From contig NZ_CP122961.1 in NCBI RefSeq assembly GCF_029854215.1, positions 2,356,001 to 2,420,000 on the forward strand: a stretch of DNA of 64,000 nucleotides, read 5' to 3'. The notes under the pieces were generated by a model. The model saw nothing but the letters and a program-made list of their open reading frames with translations, ran no database searches and was not told the DNA's origin. Both the position numbers and the translations under genes were made by a program. Origin of the DNA: Halomonas alkaliantarctica (GTDB lineage Bacteria; Pseudomonadota; Gammaproteobacteria; Pseudomonadales; Halomonadaceae). Shown piece by piece: positions 41,755 through 51,005 of the stretch; within the stretch, counting starts at the first letter, position 1, and each line of letters starts with the position of its first letter.

Positions 41755-42812
41755 GCCTCATCCTCATGCAGTTCAGCAATCGCTTCTGCCAACTCGGCTA
41801 CGGCCATGGCATAGAGGTGGCTATGGTTGTAGCGAGTGATCACATAAAAATTATACTCGCCTAATCGATAACGGGTTTCCCCATCGGCAAATTCAAGCGC
41901 CAGCGGTACAACCAATAAATCACCATCTAACGGTTCGCTGGGTTCAAGCCCATTCGAGGCCAGCTGAGCAATGCTCACCATGGGAGGTGACGTTTGATTA
42001 AATGAGAGTTCCTGCAGTAGATCTACCGGCAGTACGTCGGGTCCACTGGCCTGATGGTAAATATCAGCTCCCGGCTGCCAATTATGTTCTGCAAAGTAGT
42101 TAGCGACGCTGCCAATCGCATCGACCGGATTTTCCCAAAGATCACGACGCCCGTCGTCATCAAAATCCACGGCATAGGCTTGATAACTGGTGGGTATAAA
42201 CTGCGGATAACCCATGGCTCCCGCATAGGAGCCACGTAGTTCGGCAGGATCGACCTGTTGCTCGTAGGCGATCCGTAAAAAGGCCGCTAGTTCACCGCGA
42301 AAGAAGTCGCCCCTTGTCGGGTGGTGAAACGCCAGCGTAGCCAGTGAATCCAGAACGCGGTGCTGGCCTTTATGGCGACCATAATAGGTTTCAACGCCAA
42401 TAATGGCGGCAATAACCTCGGCGGGTACGCCGTATGTGCTTTCAGCTCGTGCTAAAGCGTCGGCATGGGCGTCGATAAATTCCGCGCCCTCTTTAATACG
42501 CTGCGGGGTCAGAAAAATAGCCCGGTACTCATGCCACTTAAGGCGTCGTTCTGCGGCTCCTTTCATCGCGTCTAACACGCTCTGGGTGTAATCCGCCTGC
42601 CCTAGCGCTTCTTCCAGCCATACTTGGGGCAGCCCTTGTTCCACCAGTTCTTCCATTAGCGCTTGGGTGTCTGCATTCTGCTGAGGCGCAAAGTGCTGAG
42701 GAACAGCGGCTTGAGATTCCGGTGAAGGCTGATCGGCAAACACCACAGGCGCTGCACAGCAAATCAGCGCGGCCAACACATAGCTGCTCGTCTTCCCTTG
42801 AACCTTGTTCAT
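41751..42812 (-). CDS. mltB: Membrane-bound lytic murein transglycosylase B
   Basis: A 353-aa periplasmic lytic transglycosylase of the SltB/MltB type. The signal peptide ends near residue 26 (PVVFADQ); no lipobox is present, so this copy looks soluble. The catalytic Glu is in IAAIIGVETYYGRHKGQHRV. GAMGYPQFIPTSYQAYAVDF is the typical substrate-groove motif. It sits between rodA and rlpA, all wall-elongation or wall-remodelling genes. mltB at this place is usual in pseudomonads but not in E. coli. Confidence 0.94.
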   Translation of the reverse strand: MNKVQGKTSSYVLAALICCAAPVVFADQPSPESQAAVPQHFAPQQNADTQALMEELVEQGLPQVWLEEALGQADYTQSVLDAMKGAAERRLKWHEYRAIFLTPQRIKEGAEFIDAHADALARAESTYGVPAEVIAAIIGVETYYGRHKGQHRVLDSLATLAFHHPTRGDFFRGELAAFLRIAYEQQVDPAELRGSYAGAMGYPQFIPTSYQAYAVDFDDDGRRDLWENPVDAIGSVANYFAEHNWQPGADIYHQASGPDVLPVDLLQELSFNQTSPPMVSIAQLASNGLEPSEPLDGDLLVVPLALEFADGETRYRLGEYNFYVITRYNHSHLYAMAVAELAEAIAELHEDEA

Positions 42813-42913
42813 TGGCTCTCCACTCTTGAGCTATTCATTCCAGAATCATCCATGCCTGAGTTTTCCATTGCCGAGCAACATAAATATCGAACAACAAGGC
42901 GTCTGAACCAGGG

Positions 42914-44074
42914 CTAGCGCGACAGCAACCGGCGGTGAGCATGTATCGACATGAGAATACCGAAACCCGCTAACAAGGTCACGCTTGAGGTGCCACCAAA
43001 ACTGACCAACGGCAGCGGCACACCCACCACGGGTAGAATGCCGCTCACCATCCCCATATTGACAAACACGTAGATAAAAAACGTTAAAATAATGCTGCCC
43101 GCGACCAAGCGACCAAAGGTGTCTTGTGCTGCGCTTGCCATCCACAAACCGCGGCTCACAATCAATAAATACAGACACAGCAACACTAACATACCGACCA
43201 ACCCAAACTCTTCGCCAAGAACGGCAATAATGAAATCCGTATGCCGCTCCGGCAAAAACTCGAGCTGTGACTGAGTGCCTTGCAACCAGCCCTTACCCCA
43301 TAACCCGCCACTGCCAATGGCCGTGGTCGATTGGATTATGTTCCATCCAGCTCCCAATGGGTCGCTTTCAGGGTTAAGAAACGTCAATACCCGTTGGCGC
43401 TGGTAGTTATGCATATTCATCCAGAGCAGGGGCACCCCCGCGGCTCCAAGCGCTGCAATAAATCCGATCAAACGCCACGACAAGCCTGCCAGCAGCACCA
43501 CAATCAGGGCTGCACTGGACACCAGCAGTGAGGTTCCTAAATCTGGCTGGATCGCTGTTAGCACGACAGGCACGCCAATAATGACCGCACACACAACAAT
43601 ATCACGCAGCCGAGGCGGCAGTTCGCAACGATTAAGATAGGCAGCCACCATTAACGGAGCAGCGAGCTTCATCATTTCCGAAGGTTGAAAACGAATCACC
43701 CCAGGAATCACTAGCCAACGCTTAGCCCCCATCCCCACATCGCCCACCACATCAACGGCAACTAGCATGGCGACACCGACGCCGTAGGCGAGCGGCGCCC
43801 AGCGTAAAAAAGTAGACGGCGAAAATTGGGCAATAATCACCATTCCTACCAGCGCAATAGCAAAGCGCACGCCCTGGGAAATCACCACATCAATGGATTG
43901 CCCGGAAGCGCTGTAAAGAACGATTAAACCACTCCCCATCAGCAGTAACAGCAAGCCAAGCAGCCAGGGGTCGATATGAATCCGCTCCCAAATACTTTTG
44001 CGCCTGGCGATGCCACTTTCGGGCGGACGCACGGGGTGGCCACGCATCGAACGGGCTATATAATGCAAGGGCAT
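42914..44074 (-). CDS. rodA: Rod-shape-determining peptidoglycan polymerase RodA
   Basis: A 386-aa SEDS-family membrane glycosyltransferase that polymerises glycan strands during elongation together with PBP2. It has about ten helices. Landmarks are LIVLYSASGQS, FQPSEMMKLAAPL, TAIQPDLGTSLLV, the loop FLPERHTDFIIAVLGEEFGL, and GVPLPLVSFGGTS. It follows mrdA by three bases. The N-terminus may begin at an internal Met (residue 9). Confidence 0.97.
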   Translation of the reverse strand: MPLHYIARSMRGHPVRPPESGIARRKSIWERIHIDPWLLGLLLLLMGSGLIVLYSASGQSIDVVISQGVRFAIALVGMVIIAQFSPSTFLRWAPLAYGVGVAMLVAVDVVGDVGMGAKRWLVIPGVIRFQPSEMMKLAAPLMVAAYLNRCELPPRLRDIVVCAVIIGVPVVLTAIQPDLGTSLLVSSAALIVVLLAGLSWRLIGFIAALGAAGVPLLWMNMHNYQRQRVLTFLNPESDPLGAGWNIIQSTTAIGSGGLWGKGWLQGTQSQLEFLPERHTDFIIAVLGEEFGLVGMLVLLCLYLLIVSRGLWMASAAQDTFGRLVAGSIILTFFIYVFVNMGMVSGILPVVGVPLPLVSFGGTSSVTLLAGFGILMSIHAHRRLLSR

Positions 44075-44077
44075 GGC

Positions 44078-45985
44078 TTAGTTACCCTCCACATTGGCAT
44101 TATCTTCTTCTAACACTTCGCGCACTTCATCTACGTCCGGGGCATCATCCTCAAGTAACCAGGCATCGGTCATGGCGCGTGCTAAGTGAGCCGCATGGGT
44201 ACTGCCACCGCCAGCATTTTCAACAATCACAGACACGGCAATCTGGGGGTCCTCCAACGGCGCAAAAGCCATAAACAGCGCGTGATCACGTAGCCGCTCG
44301 GCCAGCTCATCGGCGTTGTAGCGCTGATCCTGCCCTAGCGAGAATACTTGTGCCGTGCCTGATTTACCGCCCATACGGTACTCAAGGCCCACACCGGTTC
44401 GGCGGGCGGTGCCTTCACGGCCACTAATCACTTTTTCCATACCGCTGAACACGCGATCCCACCAGCTATCGTTGTCGAGTTGAATATCATCTAACGTATC
44501 TGGTAGATCCCTTGGGACAGGGGTATCGCCAATCTGGCGGGCCAACCTTGGCTTTACCCAGTGACCGCGATTGGCCAACGTTGCCGTAGCGCTGGCAAGC
44601 TGAAGAGGCGTCACCTGCCAATAGCCTTGCCCGATCCCCACCGAAAGCGTTTCACCGGGGTACCAGGGCTGGTTAAAGCGGCCGCGCTTCCAATCTCGCG
44701 AAGGCATCAAGGCAGTGCTTTCCCCTTGTACGTCGTGAGCAACGCGCTGACCAAAGCCAAAATTACTCATTTGCTCATGCAAATTATCGATACCCAGGTC
44801 GTGGGCCAAGGTGTAGTAATAAGTGTTATTAGAGACCGCAATGGAGCGCTCCATATCGACACGGCCATGCCCCCAACGCAGCCAGTTACGGTAGCGACGG
44901 GAATCATTGGGTAACTGAAAGTAACCGGGATCATTAATAGTGCTGTCTGGAGTGATCACGCCCTCCACCAAGCCCGCCAGGGCAAGAAAAGGCTTGATCG
45001 TAGAGCCTGGTGGATAGTGTCCGCGAATAGCGCGATTAAACAGCGGTAGGTCAAGGTCTTCCTGCAAGCCGCGGTAAGAAGCAACATCAATCCCAGTGAC
45101 AAACTGGTTACTGTCAAACCCTGGGGTCGACACCATTGCAAGTATCTCGCCTGTTGCCGGGGCGATGGCCACGATAGAGCCGCGACGTCCATCCAGCAGT
45201 TCATAGGCCAGCATCTGCATGGACTTGTCTAACGTTAACGTCAGATTCGCCCCCGGCACCGGATCAGTGCGGCCAAGCTCCCGCAATACCCGCCCACGGG
45301 CGTTCGTTTCTACTTTGCGCAAGCCTGCTTGGCCGTGCAATTCCTCTTCGTAAAAACGCTCAATACCAGTTTTACCGATAAAATGAGTCCCCGCGTAACG
45401 GCCCGCATCCAGCGTTTCCATCTCTTCAGCGTTAATACGACCCACATACCCCAAGGCGTGCGCCATTATTTCAGCATCGGGGTAGTAACGCAGTGGCTGG
45501 GCCTCTATCTCAACGCCAGGCAGGCGGTGACGATTAACCGCTAGGCGGGCAATTTGCTCTTCACTTAGATCACTGGTGAGTAGCGCGGGCTGGAAGGGCC
45601 GCTGTCGTTGGCGCGAGCGCACATTGAACGCCTCAATTTCTTCTTCAGGCAGTTCAAGCAGGTCGACCAATAGCGCCAGGGTTTCATCTAGATTATCGAC
45701 ACGCTCGCGAACCAGCGTCAGGTTGTAAGTGGGACGGTTTTCAGCCAGCAGCACCCCGTTACGGTCATAGATCAAACCGCGGTTCGGCGGCAGCGGCTCG
45801 ACACGCACGCGGTTGTTTTCGGAGCGCGTACTGTACATATCATGCTGGACGATCTGTAAATAAACCAAGCGACTCGTTAGCAAGCCTGCAAGTGTAAAAA
45901 CGACTAACACCGCGAGTAACGCTCTAACACGAAAAATACGCAGTTCTTGCTCGGAGTTTTTTAGCGTGTTGGGGCGCTTGAGCAT
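44078..45985 (-). CDS. mrdA: Penicillin-binding protein 2
   Basis: A 635-aa monofunctional transpeptidase of the elongasome, partner of RodA. An N-terminal membrane anchor (RALLAVLVVFTLAGLLTSRL) is followed by the pedestal domain (PPNRGLIYDRNGVLLAENRP) and the catalytic domain: PPGSTIKPFLA (SxxK), AVSNNTYYY (SxN), and GGKSGTAQV (KSG). I start at ATG 45985 (MLKRPNTLKN); a TTG nine codons earlier is open but less typical. It is in an operon-like run rlmH-mrdA-rodA-mltB-rlpA. Confidence 0.97.
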   Translation of the reverse strand: MLKRPNTLKNSEQELRIFRVRALLAVLVVFTLAGLLTSRLVYLQIVQHDMYSTRSENNRVRVEPLPPNRGLIYDRNGVLLAENRPTYNLTLVRERVDNLDETLALLVDLLELPEEEIEAFNVRSRQRQRPFQPALLTSDLSEEQIARLAVNRHRLPGVEIEAQPLRYYPDAEIMAHALGYVGRINAEEMETLDAGRYAGTHFIGKTGIERFYEEELHGQAGLRKVETNARGRVLRELGRTDPVPGANLTLTLDKSMQMLAYELLDGRRGSIVAIAPATGEILAMVSTPGFDSNQFVTGIDVASYRGLQEDLDLPLFNRAIRGHYPPGSTIKPFLALAGLVEGVITPDSTINDPGYFQLPNDSRRYRNWLRWGHGRVDMERSIAVSNNTYYYTLAHDLGIDNLHEQMSNFGFGQRVAHDVQGESTALMPSRDWKRGRFNQPWYPGETLSVGIGQGYWQVTPLQLASATATLANRGHWVKPRLARQIGDTPVPRDLPDTLDDIQLDNDSWWDRVFSGMEKVISGREGTARRTGVGLEYRMGGKSGTAQVFSLGQDQRYNADELAERLRDHALFMAFAPLEDPQIAVSVIVENAGGGSTHAAHLARAMTDAWLLEDDAPDVDEVREVLEEDNANVEGN

Positions 45986-46072
45986 GGCAACGATGACTCT
46001 CAAATCAAACAATCAAATCAAACAAAGGCACAGCAAGCCATAACAGTGATCGCTCACAATCTCAGTCAGCCG

Positions 46073-46540
46073 TTAGCGGTGATAAGGGTGACCTATCAAC
46101 AATGTCCAGGCACGGTAGAGCTGCTCGGCCAGCATAATCCGCACCAGCGGGTGAGGTAGCGTCAGCGGGGAGATTGACCACTTTTTATCTGCCATTGCAG
46201 ATAGCGAGGGCTCAAGGCCATCTGGCCCACCCACAAGCAAGACAATATCGCGCCCGGCCATGCGCCAAGCGTCGGCTTCTTGTGCCAGCTGTTCGGTGGT
46301 CCAAGGCTTACCTTTGACTTCCAGTGCTACCACGTATTCATCGCCACGCAGCTTGTCGCGGATTCGCTGCGCCTCCTGGGCGCGCGCTTTGCCAATATCC
46401 GCGTTTTTTCCACGCTGACCGAGGGCAATTTCCTCTATCTCGAGATTAAAATCTCTCGGTAGCCGCTTGCGGTAAGTGTCAACGCCCTCTTCTACCCATC
46501 CAGGCATTTTGCTTCCCACCGCCAACAGCCGGATCCTCAT
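46073..46540 (-). CDS. rlmH: 23S rRNA pseudouridine-1915 N3-methyltransferase
   Basis: A 155-aa SPOUT methyltransferase that modifies helix 69 of 23S rRNA. It has the SAM-binding knot LLVGGPDGLEPSLSAMADKK and the C-terminal PHPLVRIMLAEQLYRAWTLL...PYHR, which is nearly invariant in the family. Length matches E. coli. The start overlaps rsfS by four bases. Confidence 0.98.
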   Translation of the reverse strand: MRIRLLAVGSKMPGWVEEGVDTYRKRLPRDFNLEIEEIALGQRGKNADIGKARAQEAQRIRDKLRGDEYVVALEVKGKPWTTEQLAQEADAWRMAGRDIVLLVGGPDGLEPSLSAMADKKWSISPLTLPHPLVRIMLAEQLYRAWTLLIGHPYHR

Positions 46541-46923
46541 GACATGCCGGCTCGCTCTTGGAAGCGCTCAAGGGACTCGCCAATAGCCCCCGAATCACTT
46601 GGCAGATCGGCCCACAGTCGCTCTAAGTCATAAAGGATACGTGCCTCTGGCATCATTACATGGACAACAACATCACCCAGGTCGACCAGCACCCAGTCTG
46701 CGTTATCGCCACCTTCAACGCCCAACGGCCCAAGCCCTGCTGCCTTGGCTTTTTCCACGACGTTTTGCGCCAGCGCAGCCACATGGCGTGTCGAAGTGCC
46801 ACTGGCAATTAGCATGAGGTCGGTAACCTCGGTTAGTTTGGCAACATCCAACTGCGTAATGTCACGTGCTTTCAGTTCTTCTAGCGCGTCAACCGCTAGA
46901 TTTTTCAATGTATCGATGTGCAT
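46537..46923 (-). CDS. rsfS: Ribosomal silencing factor RsfS
   Basis: A 128-aa protein (133 from an upstream TTG) that binds L14 and blocks subunit joining when nutrients are short. It has the typical stretch VTDLMLIASGTSTRHVAALA, followed by EGGDNADWVLVDLGDVVVHVM and the ending ILYDLERLWAD. I start at ATG 46923 (MHIDTLKNL); an AGGAG lies very close to it, so the precise start is uncertain. It is between nadD and rlmH as in E. coli. Confidence 0.94.
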   Translation of the reverse strand: MHIDTLKNLAVDALEELKARDITQLDVAKLTEVTDLMLIASGTSTRHVAALAQNVVEKAKAAGLGPLGVEGGDNADWVLVDLGDVVVHVMMPEARILYDLERLWADLPSDSGAIGESLERFQERAGMS

Positions 46924-47001
46924 GACTCCTAAAGACAACCTTATTGGTTAATCGGTCAATAAAGCCCGCCATTGTAACGGCTTCTTTGATGACTGCCAGC
47001 G

Positions 47002-47661
47002 CTATTCGCGCTGTCGATAAAGACCGCCCTGCTCAATGGCTCGTTCAACAGGGTCTGGCAGCAAATAGCGTACGCTTTTCCCTGCTTCCAAGCGCTCGCG
47101 TATATACGTCGCTGAGATAGCCATTAGCGATGGCAATTCCAGCGGCAGATAGCCACCACAGGGGAACTGCATCAATGCTTCTACGCTATCGACTCTGCGA
47201 TGTTCCACCAGTTCCATTAATGATGCCGGGAGCTGATAGCTATAGCCTGGCCTGGCAATCACCACCAGGTGAGCAAGCTCAAACAATCGCTCTGGCTGGT
47301 GCCACTGGGTGAGCCGTAGAAAAGCATCAAAACCAATCGCCATCACCAAACGTGCCTGGTCACCAACCTCGGCGCGCAGCTCGGCCAGCGTGTCGGCGCT
47401 GAAGGAGGGGCCACCACGCCGCAGCTCGCGGTCATCGGCGACCAGTCCCGGGGTGTCACCGATACCCGCGGCTAATAGCGCCAACCTCTGTTTTGCCGAG
47501 ACTTGAGGGCGCCCACGTAGCGGCGGCTGTTGAGCGGGGATCATGTGTAGCCGATCCAGCGACAGCGCCTCATGCAACTCTACTGCGCTGCGCAAGTGAC
47601 CCAAATGAACAGGATCAAAGGTGCCGCCCAACATGCCGATACGTTGCTCCGTATGACTCAT
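47002..47661 (-). CDS. nadD: Nicotinate-nucleotide adenylyltransferase
   Basis: A 219-aa enzyme that adenylates nicotinate mononucleotide in NAD synthesis. It has the nucleotide-binding start GMLGGTFDPVHLGHLRSA and the C-terminal ISATYIRERLEAGKSVRYLL. It lies nine bases after proA and before rsfS, a common order outside enterobacteria, where holA precedes it instead. Confidence 0.97.
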   Translation of the reverse strand: MSHTEQRIGMLGGTFDPVHLGHLRSAVELHEALSLDRLHMIPAQQPPLRGRPQVSAKQRLALLAAGIGDTPGLVADDRELRRGGPSFSADTLAELRAEVGDQARLVMAIGFDAFLRLTQWHQPERLFELAHLVVIARPGYSYQLPASLMELVEHRRVDSVEALMQFPCGGYLPLELPSLMAISATYIRERLEAGKSVRYLLPDPVERAIEQGGLYRQRE

Positions 47662-47670
47662 GCCACCACC

Positions 47671-48978
47671 CTATTGACGCACCTGGCCGTCACCGAACAC
47701 CACGTATTTCTGGGTGGTTAGGCCCTCTAACCCAACCGGCCCACGGGCATGAAGTTTATCGGTGGAAATCCCAATCTCGGCGCCCAACCCGTACTCAAAT
47801 CCATCTGCAAAGCGGGTAGAGGCATTCACAATCACCGAGCTGGAATCGACTTCCGCCATAAAGCGGCGGGCGAGTGAGTAATCCTGGGTGACAATCGCAT
47901 CAGTATGGTGAGAGCCGTAGTGCTCAATGTGAGCAATCGCCTCATCAATACCATCGACTACCTTGATGGCCAGCACGGGGGCCAAGTACTCGGCATACCA
48001 ATCTGCTTCTTCGGCTGCTGCGGCCTGGGGCAACAGTGCCTGTGTGCGCTGACAACCACGCAGTTCGACCTCGTATTCGGCATAAGCGCGAGCCAACTCC
48101 GGCAGTAGCAGGTCAGCAATCGGCGCATCTACCAGCAACGTTTCCATGGTATTACAGGTGCCGTAGCGATGGGTTTTCGCATTAACGGCTATGGCTAACG
48201 CTTTGGCGGGGTCTGCGGTGGTATCGATGTACACATGGCAAACGCCGTCTAAGTGCTTGATGACCGGTACGCGTGCATCACGACTGATACGCTCAATCAG
48301 CGACTTGCCACCGCGCGGTATAATCACATCAACATATTCCGGCATGCTGATCATTGCTCCCACCGCCGCACGATCAGTGGTTGCGACCACCTGTACGCTT
48401 CCAGCTGGTAGCCCCACATCAGCTAATCCTGCTTGAATACAGGCGCTAATGGCGGCATTTGATTGACTGGCTTCCGACCCGCCACGCAAAATACAGGCGT
48501 TGCCCGATTTCAAACAGAGGCTTGCGGCTTCCAGTGTCACATTCGGTCTTGACTCGTAAATAATCCCAATAACGCCCAGCGGCACGCGCATTTTGCCCAC
48601 TTGGATACCGCTAGGCCGATAGCGCATATCGCTAACTTCGCCCACCGGGTCGGGCAAGCCCGCTACCTGATGCAGCCCTTCAATCATGGCGTCGATACGT
48701 GCATCATTTAGGGCTAAACGGTCTAGCAGCGCGCTCTCCAGACCATTCTGACGGCCACGCTGTAAATCCTCAGCATTGGCATCTAGTATCTGACCACGCG
48801 CTTCTGCCAACCGGTACGCCATGGCCATCAGAGCACGGTTTTTCAACCCTGAATCCGCCCGGCGCAGTTCGCAGGCCGCACGCCGCGCCGCCTGCCCCAA
48901 GGCCTGCATATAGGCTGGCACATTCCCAGCAGATAAGTGCTGATCGGCCTCGTCTCGGAACAGTGTTGAAGCGCTCAT
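47671..48978 (-). CDS. proA: Gamma-glutamyl phosphate reductase
   Basis: A 435-aa enzyme of proline synthesis that reduces gamma-glutamyl phosphate to glutamate-5-semialdehyde. It has an aldehyde-dehydrogenase-like fold with [31 protein letters not shown], and the catalytic Cys in [14 protein letters not shown]. The C-terminus reads [20 protein letters not shown], typical of ProA. It is first in the run toward lipB. Proline is also an osmoprotectant, though no osmotic regulatory site is seen. proB is not in the window. Confidence 0.97.
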   Translation of the reverse strand: MSASTLFRDEADQHLSAGNVPAYMQALGQAARRAACELRRADSGLKNRALMAMAYRLAEARGQILDANAEDLQRGRQNGLESALLDRLALNDARIDAMIEGLHQVAGLPDPVGEVSDMRYRPSGIQVGKMRVPLGVIGIIYESRPNVTLEAASLCLKSGNACILRGGSEASQSNAAISACIQAGLADVGLPAGSVQVVATTDRAAVGAMISMPEYVDVIIPRGGKSLIERISRDARVPVIKHLDGVCHVYIDTTADPAKALAIAVNAKTHRYGTCNTMETLLVDAPIADLLLPELARAYAEYEVELRGCQRTQALLPQAAAAEEADWYAEYLAPVLAIKVVDGIDEAIAHIEHYGSHHTDAIVTQDYSLARRFMAEVDSSSVIVNASTRFADGFEYGLGAEIGISTDKLHARGPVGLEGLTTQKYVVFGDGQVRQ

Positions 48979-49178
48979 AGTGTCTCCGTACGGAAGGGGG
49001 TTTTCATTTTTTTAACAAGTCGAGTGTAGCCGTTTTACACGCTTTGCTTATATTACGGCATTTCACCGTTATACTAAGGACGTTTAAGGCACTAATGTGT
49101 GTCGTACTCGCTTCTTATCCTACAATTACTTCACTTGATGAGATACATCTGGTTATTCAGGACAAATAGTAAGTCACC

Positions 49179-50033
49179 ATGCAAAGTAAGTACAAAATCC
49201 GCCTGCTACGTGCCAACCTTTTAGCCGCTGCAGTTGCCTTGGCATTATGGACACCGGCTACCCCCCCCGCTGCGGCCCTAGTGCTGTGGCTATCAGTCGG
49301 CTGGCTGTTCATCACCGCGCTAATACTTGATTTTAGCCACCGCCACTCGCGGGGATTGCCGTGGCAAATTGTGCCTGGCTCGCTGCTGCTGGGTTTAATT
49401 GCCTCAGCGCCAGAGCGACACAGCATTTTAATCTGGGCGTGGGCCGCGATGCTGATGCTGCCACAAAATAATTGGGTAGCCGCTTTCACTCTCAGCGCTG
49501 CGCTGGTGAGCGCTGTGATGGTAGCGCCTCTAATGGACGCGCCGGCGTTTATTCTGCTGATTTGTTCACTGCTGGTACTGGGCCTGCTTGCCTTATCAAG
49601 AGCCCAGCAACTTATTGATATGAACGGCTCCATTCGCCAGCGCCTGCGGTTAATTCCGGGCCTTAACCTATGGGCCGGTGAACAACTACTGCGGGACATC
49701 AGCCGAGAACAAACTCGCTGTGAGCGCGAAGGTGTTCATGCGGAACTATTTATTCTTCACGTAAAACGCCACCAGCTGTGGCCCACGGCTCAAAAACTGT
49801 GTGAGCTAACCTATGATTTTGAGAACGTTTACCGCTTAAGTAGCACAACGCTGGTGACATTGATTCTCGCTCGCTCACCTAAAGAAGCCTCGCAACGACG
49901 CAGCCAACTGCTCGCCGATCTACCCGACAATATCACCAGTGAGCACCTTGAACTAATTGATATCGAACCGGCAACGCTTTCGGTGTTTGAGATCAGCAAA
50001 CTACCGGCTGAACGAGTGCGGGAGACGATATGA
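49179..50033 (+). CDS. Membrane protein with degenerate GGDEF-like C-terminus
   Basis: A 284-aa protein with about six hydrophobic segments in residues 1-150 (ANLLAAAVALALWT, VLWLSVGWLFITALIL and following). A cytosolic domain follows with the length and spacing of a GGDEF domain (LLRDISREQTRCEREGVHAE is the start-like helix). Where GGDEF should stand there is VYRLSSTTLVTLIL, so the active-site residues are gone and diguanylate cyclase activity is not expected. The next gene has the same layout and overlaps it by four bases. The 200 bp upstream, shared with proA, should hold the promoter. Family assignment is inference from fold pattern. Confidence 0.65.
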   Translation: MQSKYKIRLLRANLLAAAVALALWTPATPPAAALVLWLSVGWLFITALILDFSHRHSRGLPWQIVPGSLLLGLIASAPERHSILIWAWAAMLMLPQNNWVAAFTLSAALVSAVMVAPLMDAPAFILLICSLLVLGLLALSRAQQLIDMNGSIRQRLRLIPGLNLWAGEQLLRDISREQTRCEREGVHAELFILHVKRHQLWPTAQKLCELTYDFENVYRLSSTTLVTLILARSPKEASQRRSQLLADLPDNITSEHLELIDIEPATLSVFEISKLPAERVRETI

Positions 50034-50962
50034 TTGAGCACCACATTCCCAAGCGGCTGATGACGCTCGCCTATACCGCCAGCGTCGCGCTGATGGCGGG
50101 CTACGCGATGTGGCTTTACGCCATGGGAGATTACCGCGACCTGTTAATCCCCACCTTTATGACCATGCTGCTTACGTCAGCTCTACTAATGCATATCGGG
50201 CAAGGGGTTAAAAGCTACCTACCGCGCATTATTCTACTGTGCGGCACTTACTCTGTAGTGTTGGGCGCTTTCTACTATCAGCCTCAGGTATCGCCTATTT
50301 GGCTAGGCCTGCCCATTACCGCGGCTTTTGTACTGCTACCGCTATGGGCCGCATTACTGATCAATATCGTCGTTGGGCCATTGTGGTGGCTGCTCCCCTC
50401 GGTCGCCTCTGCGCCACCGGCCATTATCGTGGGCTATGCTGCCCTAACGCTGTTGCTAGCACTGCCCCGCTGGGAACACGCCCGTCGCCAGGCGCTCCTG
50501 CGTGCCACTGACCCAAATGACAGCGACTGCAATGCATACCATATTGATACGCTAAAAGAGCGCTTACACAGCGAGTTCCAACGTGCTGCCATGCTCAATC
50601 AGCAACTGGCTGTGCTGGTTTTGCATTTGCCGCAGCTGGATATGGCAGAAGAGCAGTTTGGACATCGTGCGCAATCGGCAATGCTGGGGGCGCTGTGCGG
50701 TGAGGTGAATAGCCGTTGTCGCGATCATGACGTGCTTGGCCGCGCGGACAGCGCCACTTTTTGGCTTGTTCTACCTGACACTAGTGAAAGCGGCGCTCTG
50801 TTAGTGCGCGAGCGCTTGCAAAGAGCACTCTCACAGCGCGTATTAGTAGAAACCGGCCAATTAGAAGCGCGAATAGCGGCCTGCTTACCCTGCCAAACAG
50901 AGTCCTTTGAACATTACATCAAGCGCCTGGAAACACGCGGCGCGGCCCTCGCCAACGTCTAG
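50030..50962 (+). CDS. Second membrane protein with degenerate GGDEF-like domain
   Basis: A 310-aa protein with about five or six membrane segments (residues 10-150), then a cytosolic domain. The domain resembles GGDEF more closely than its neighbour's: LKERLHSEFQRAAMLNQQLAVLVLHL, then HDVLGRADSATFWLVLPDTS where HDVLARxGGDEFxxLLP is usual. The G-G-D/E-E-F signature is replaced by R-A-D-S-A-T, and no RxxD inhibition site is evident. It is likely a non-catalytic partner or GTP/c-di-GMP sensor acting with the preceding protein. Confidence 0.68.
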   Translation: MIEHHIPKRLMTLAYTASVALMAGYAMWLYAMGDYRDLLIPTFMTMLLTSALLMHIGQGVKSYLPRIILLCGTYSVVLGAFYYQPQVSPIWLGLPITAAFVLLPLWAALLINIVVGPLWWLLPSVASAPPAIIVGYAALTLLLALPRWEHARRQALLRATDPNDSDCNAYHIDTLKERLHSEFQRAAMLNQQLAVLVLHLPQLDMAEEQFGHRAQSAMLGALCGEVNSRCRDHDVLGRADSATFWLVLPDTSESGALLVRERLQRALSQRVLVETGQLEARIAACLPCQTESFEHYIKRLETRGAALANV

Positions 50963-51005
50963 CCTACCCTTTTTCAATGCCTCCTAACTGACGCTGGAGT
51001 ACGCT

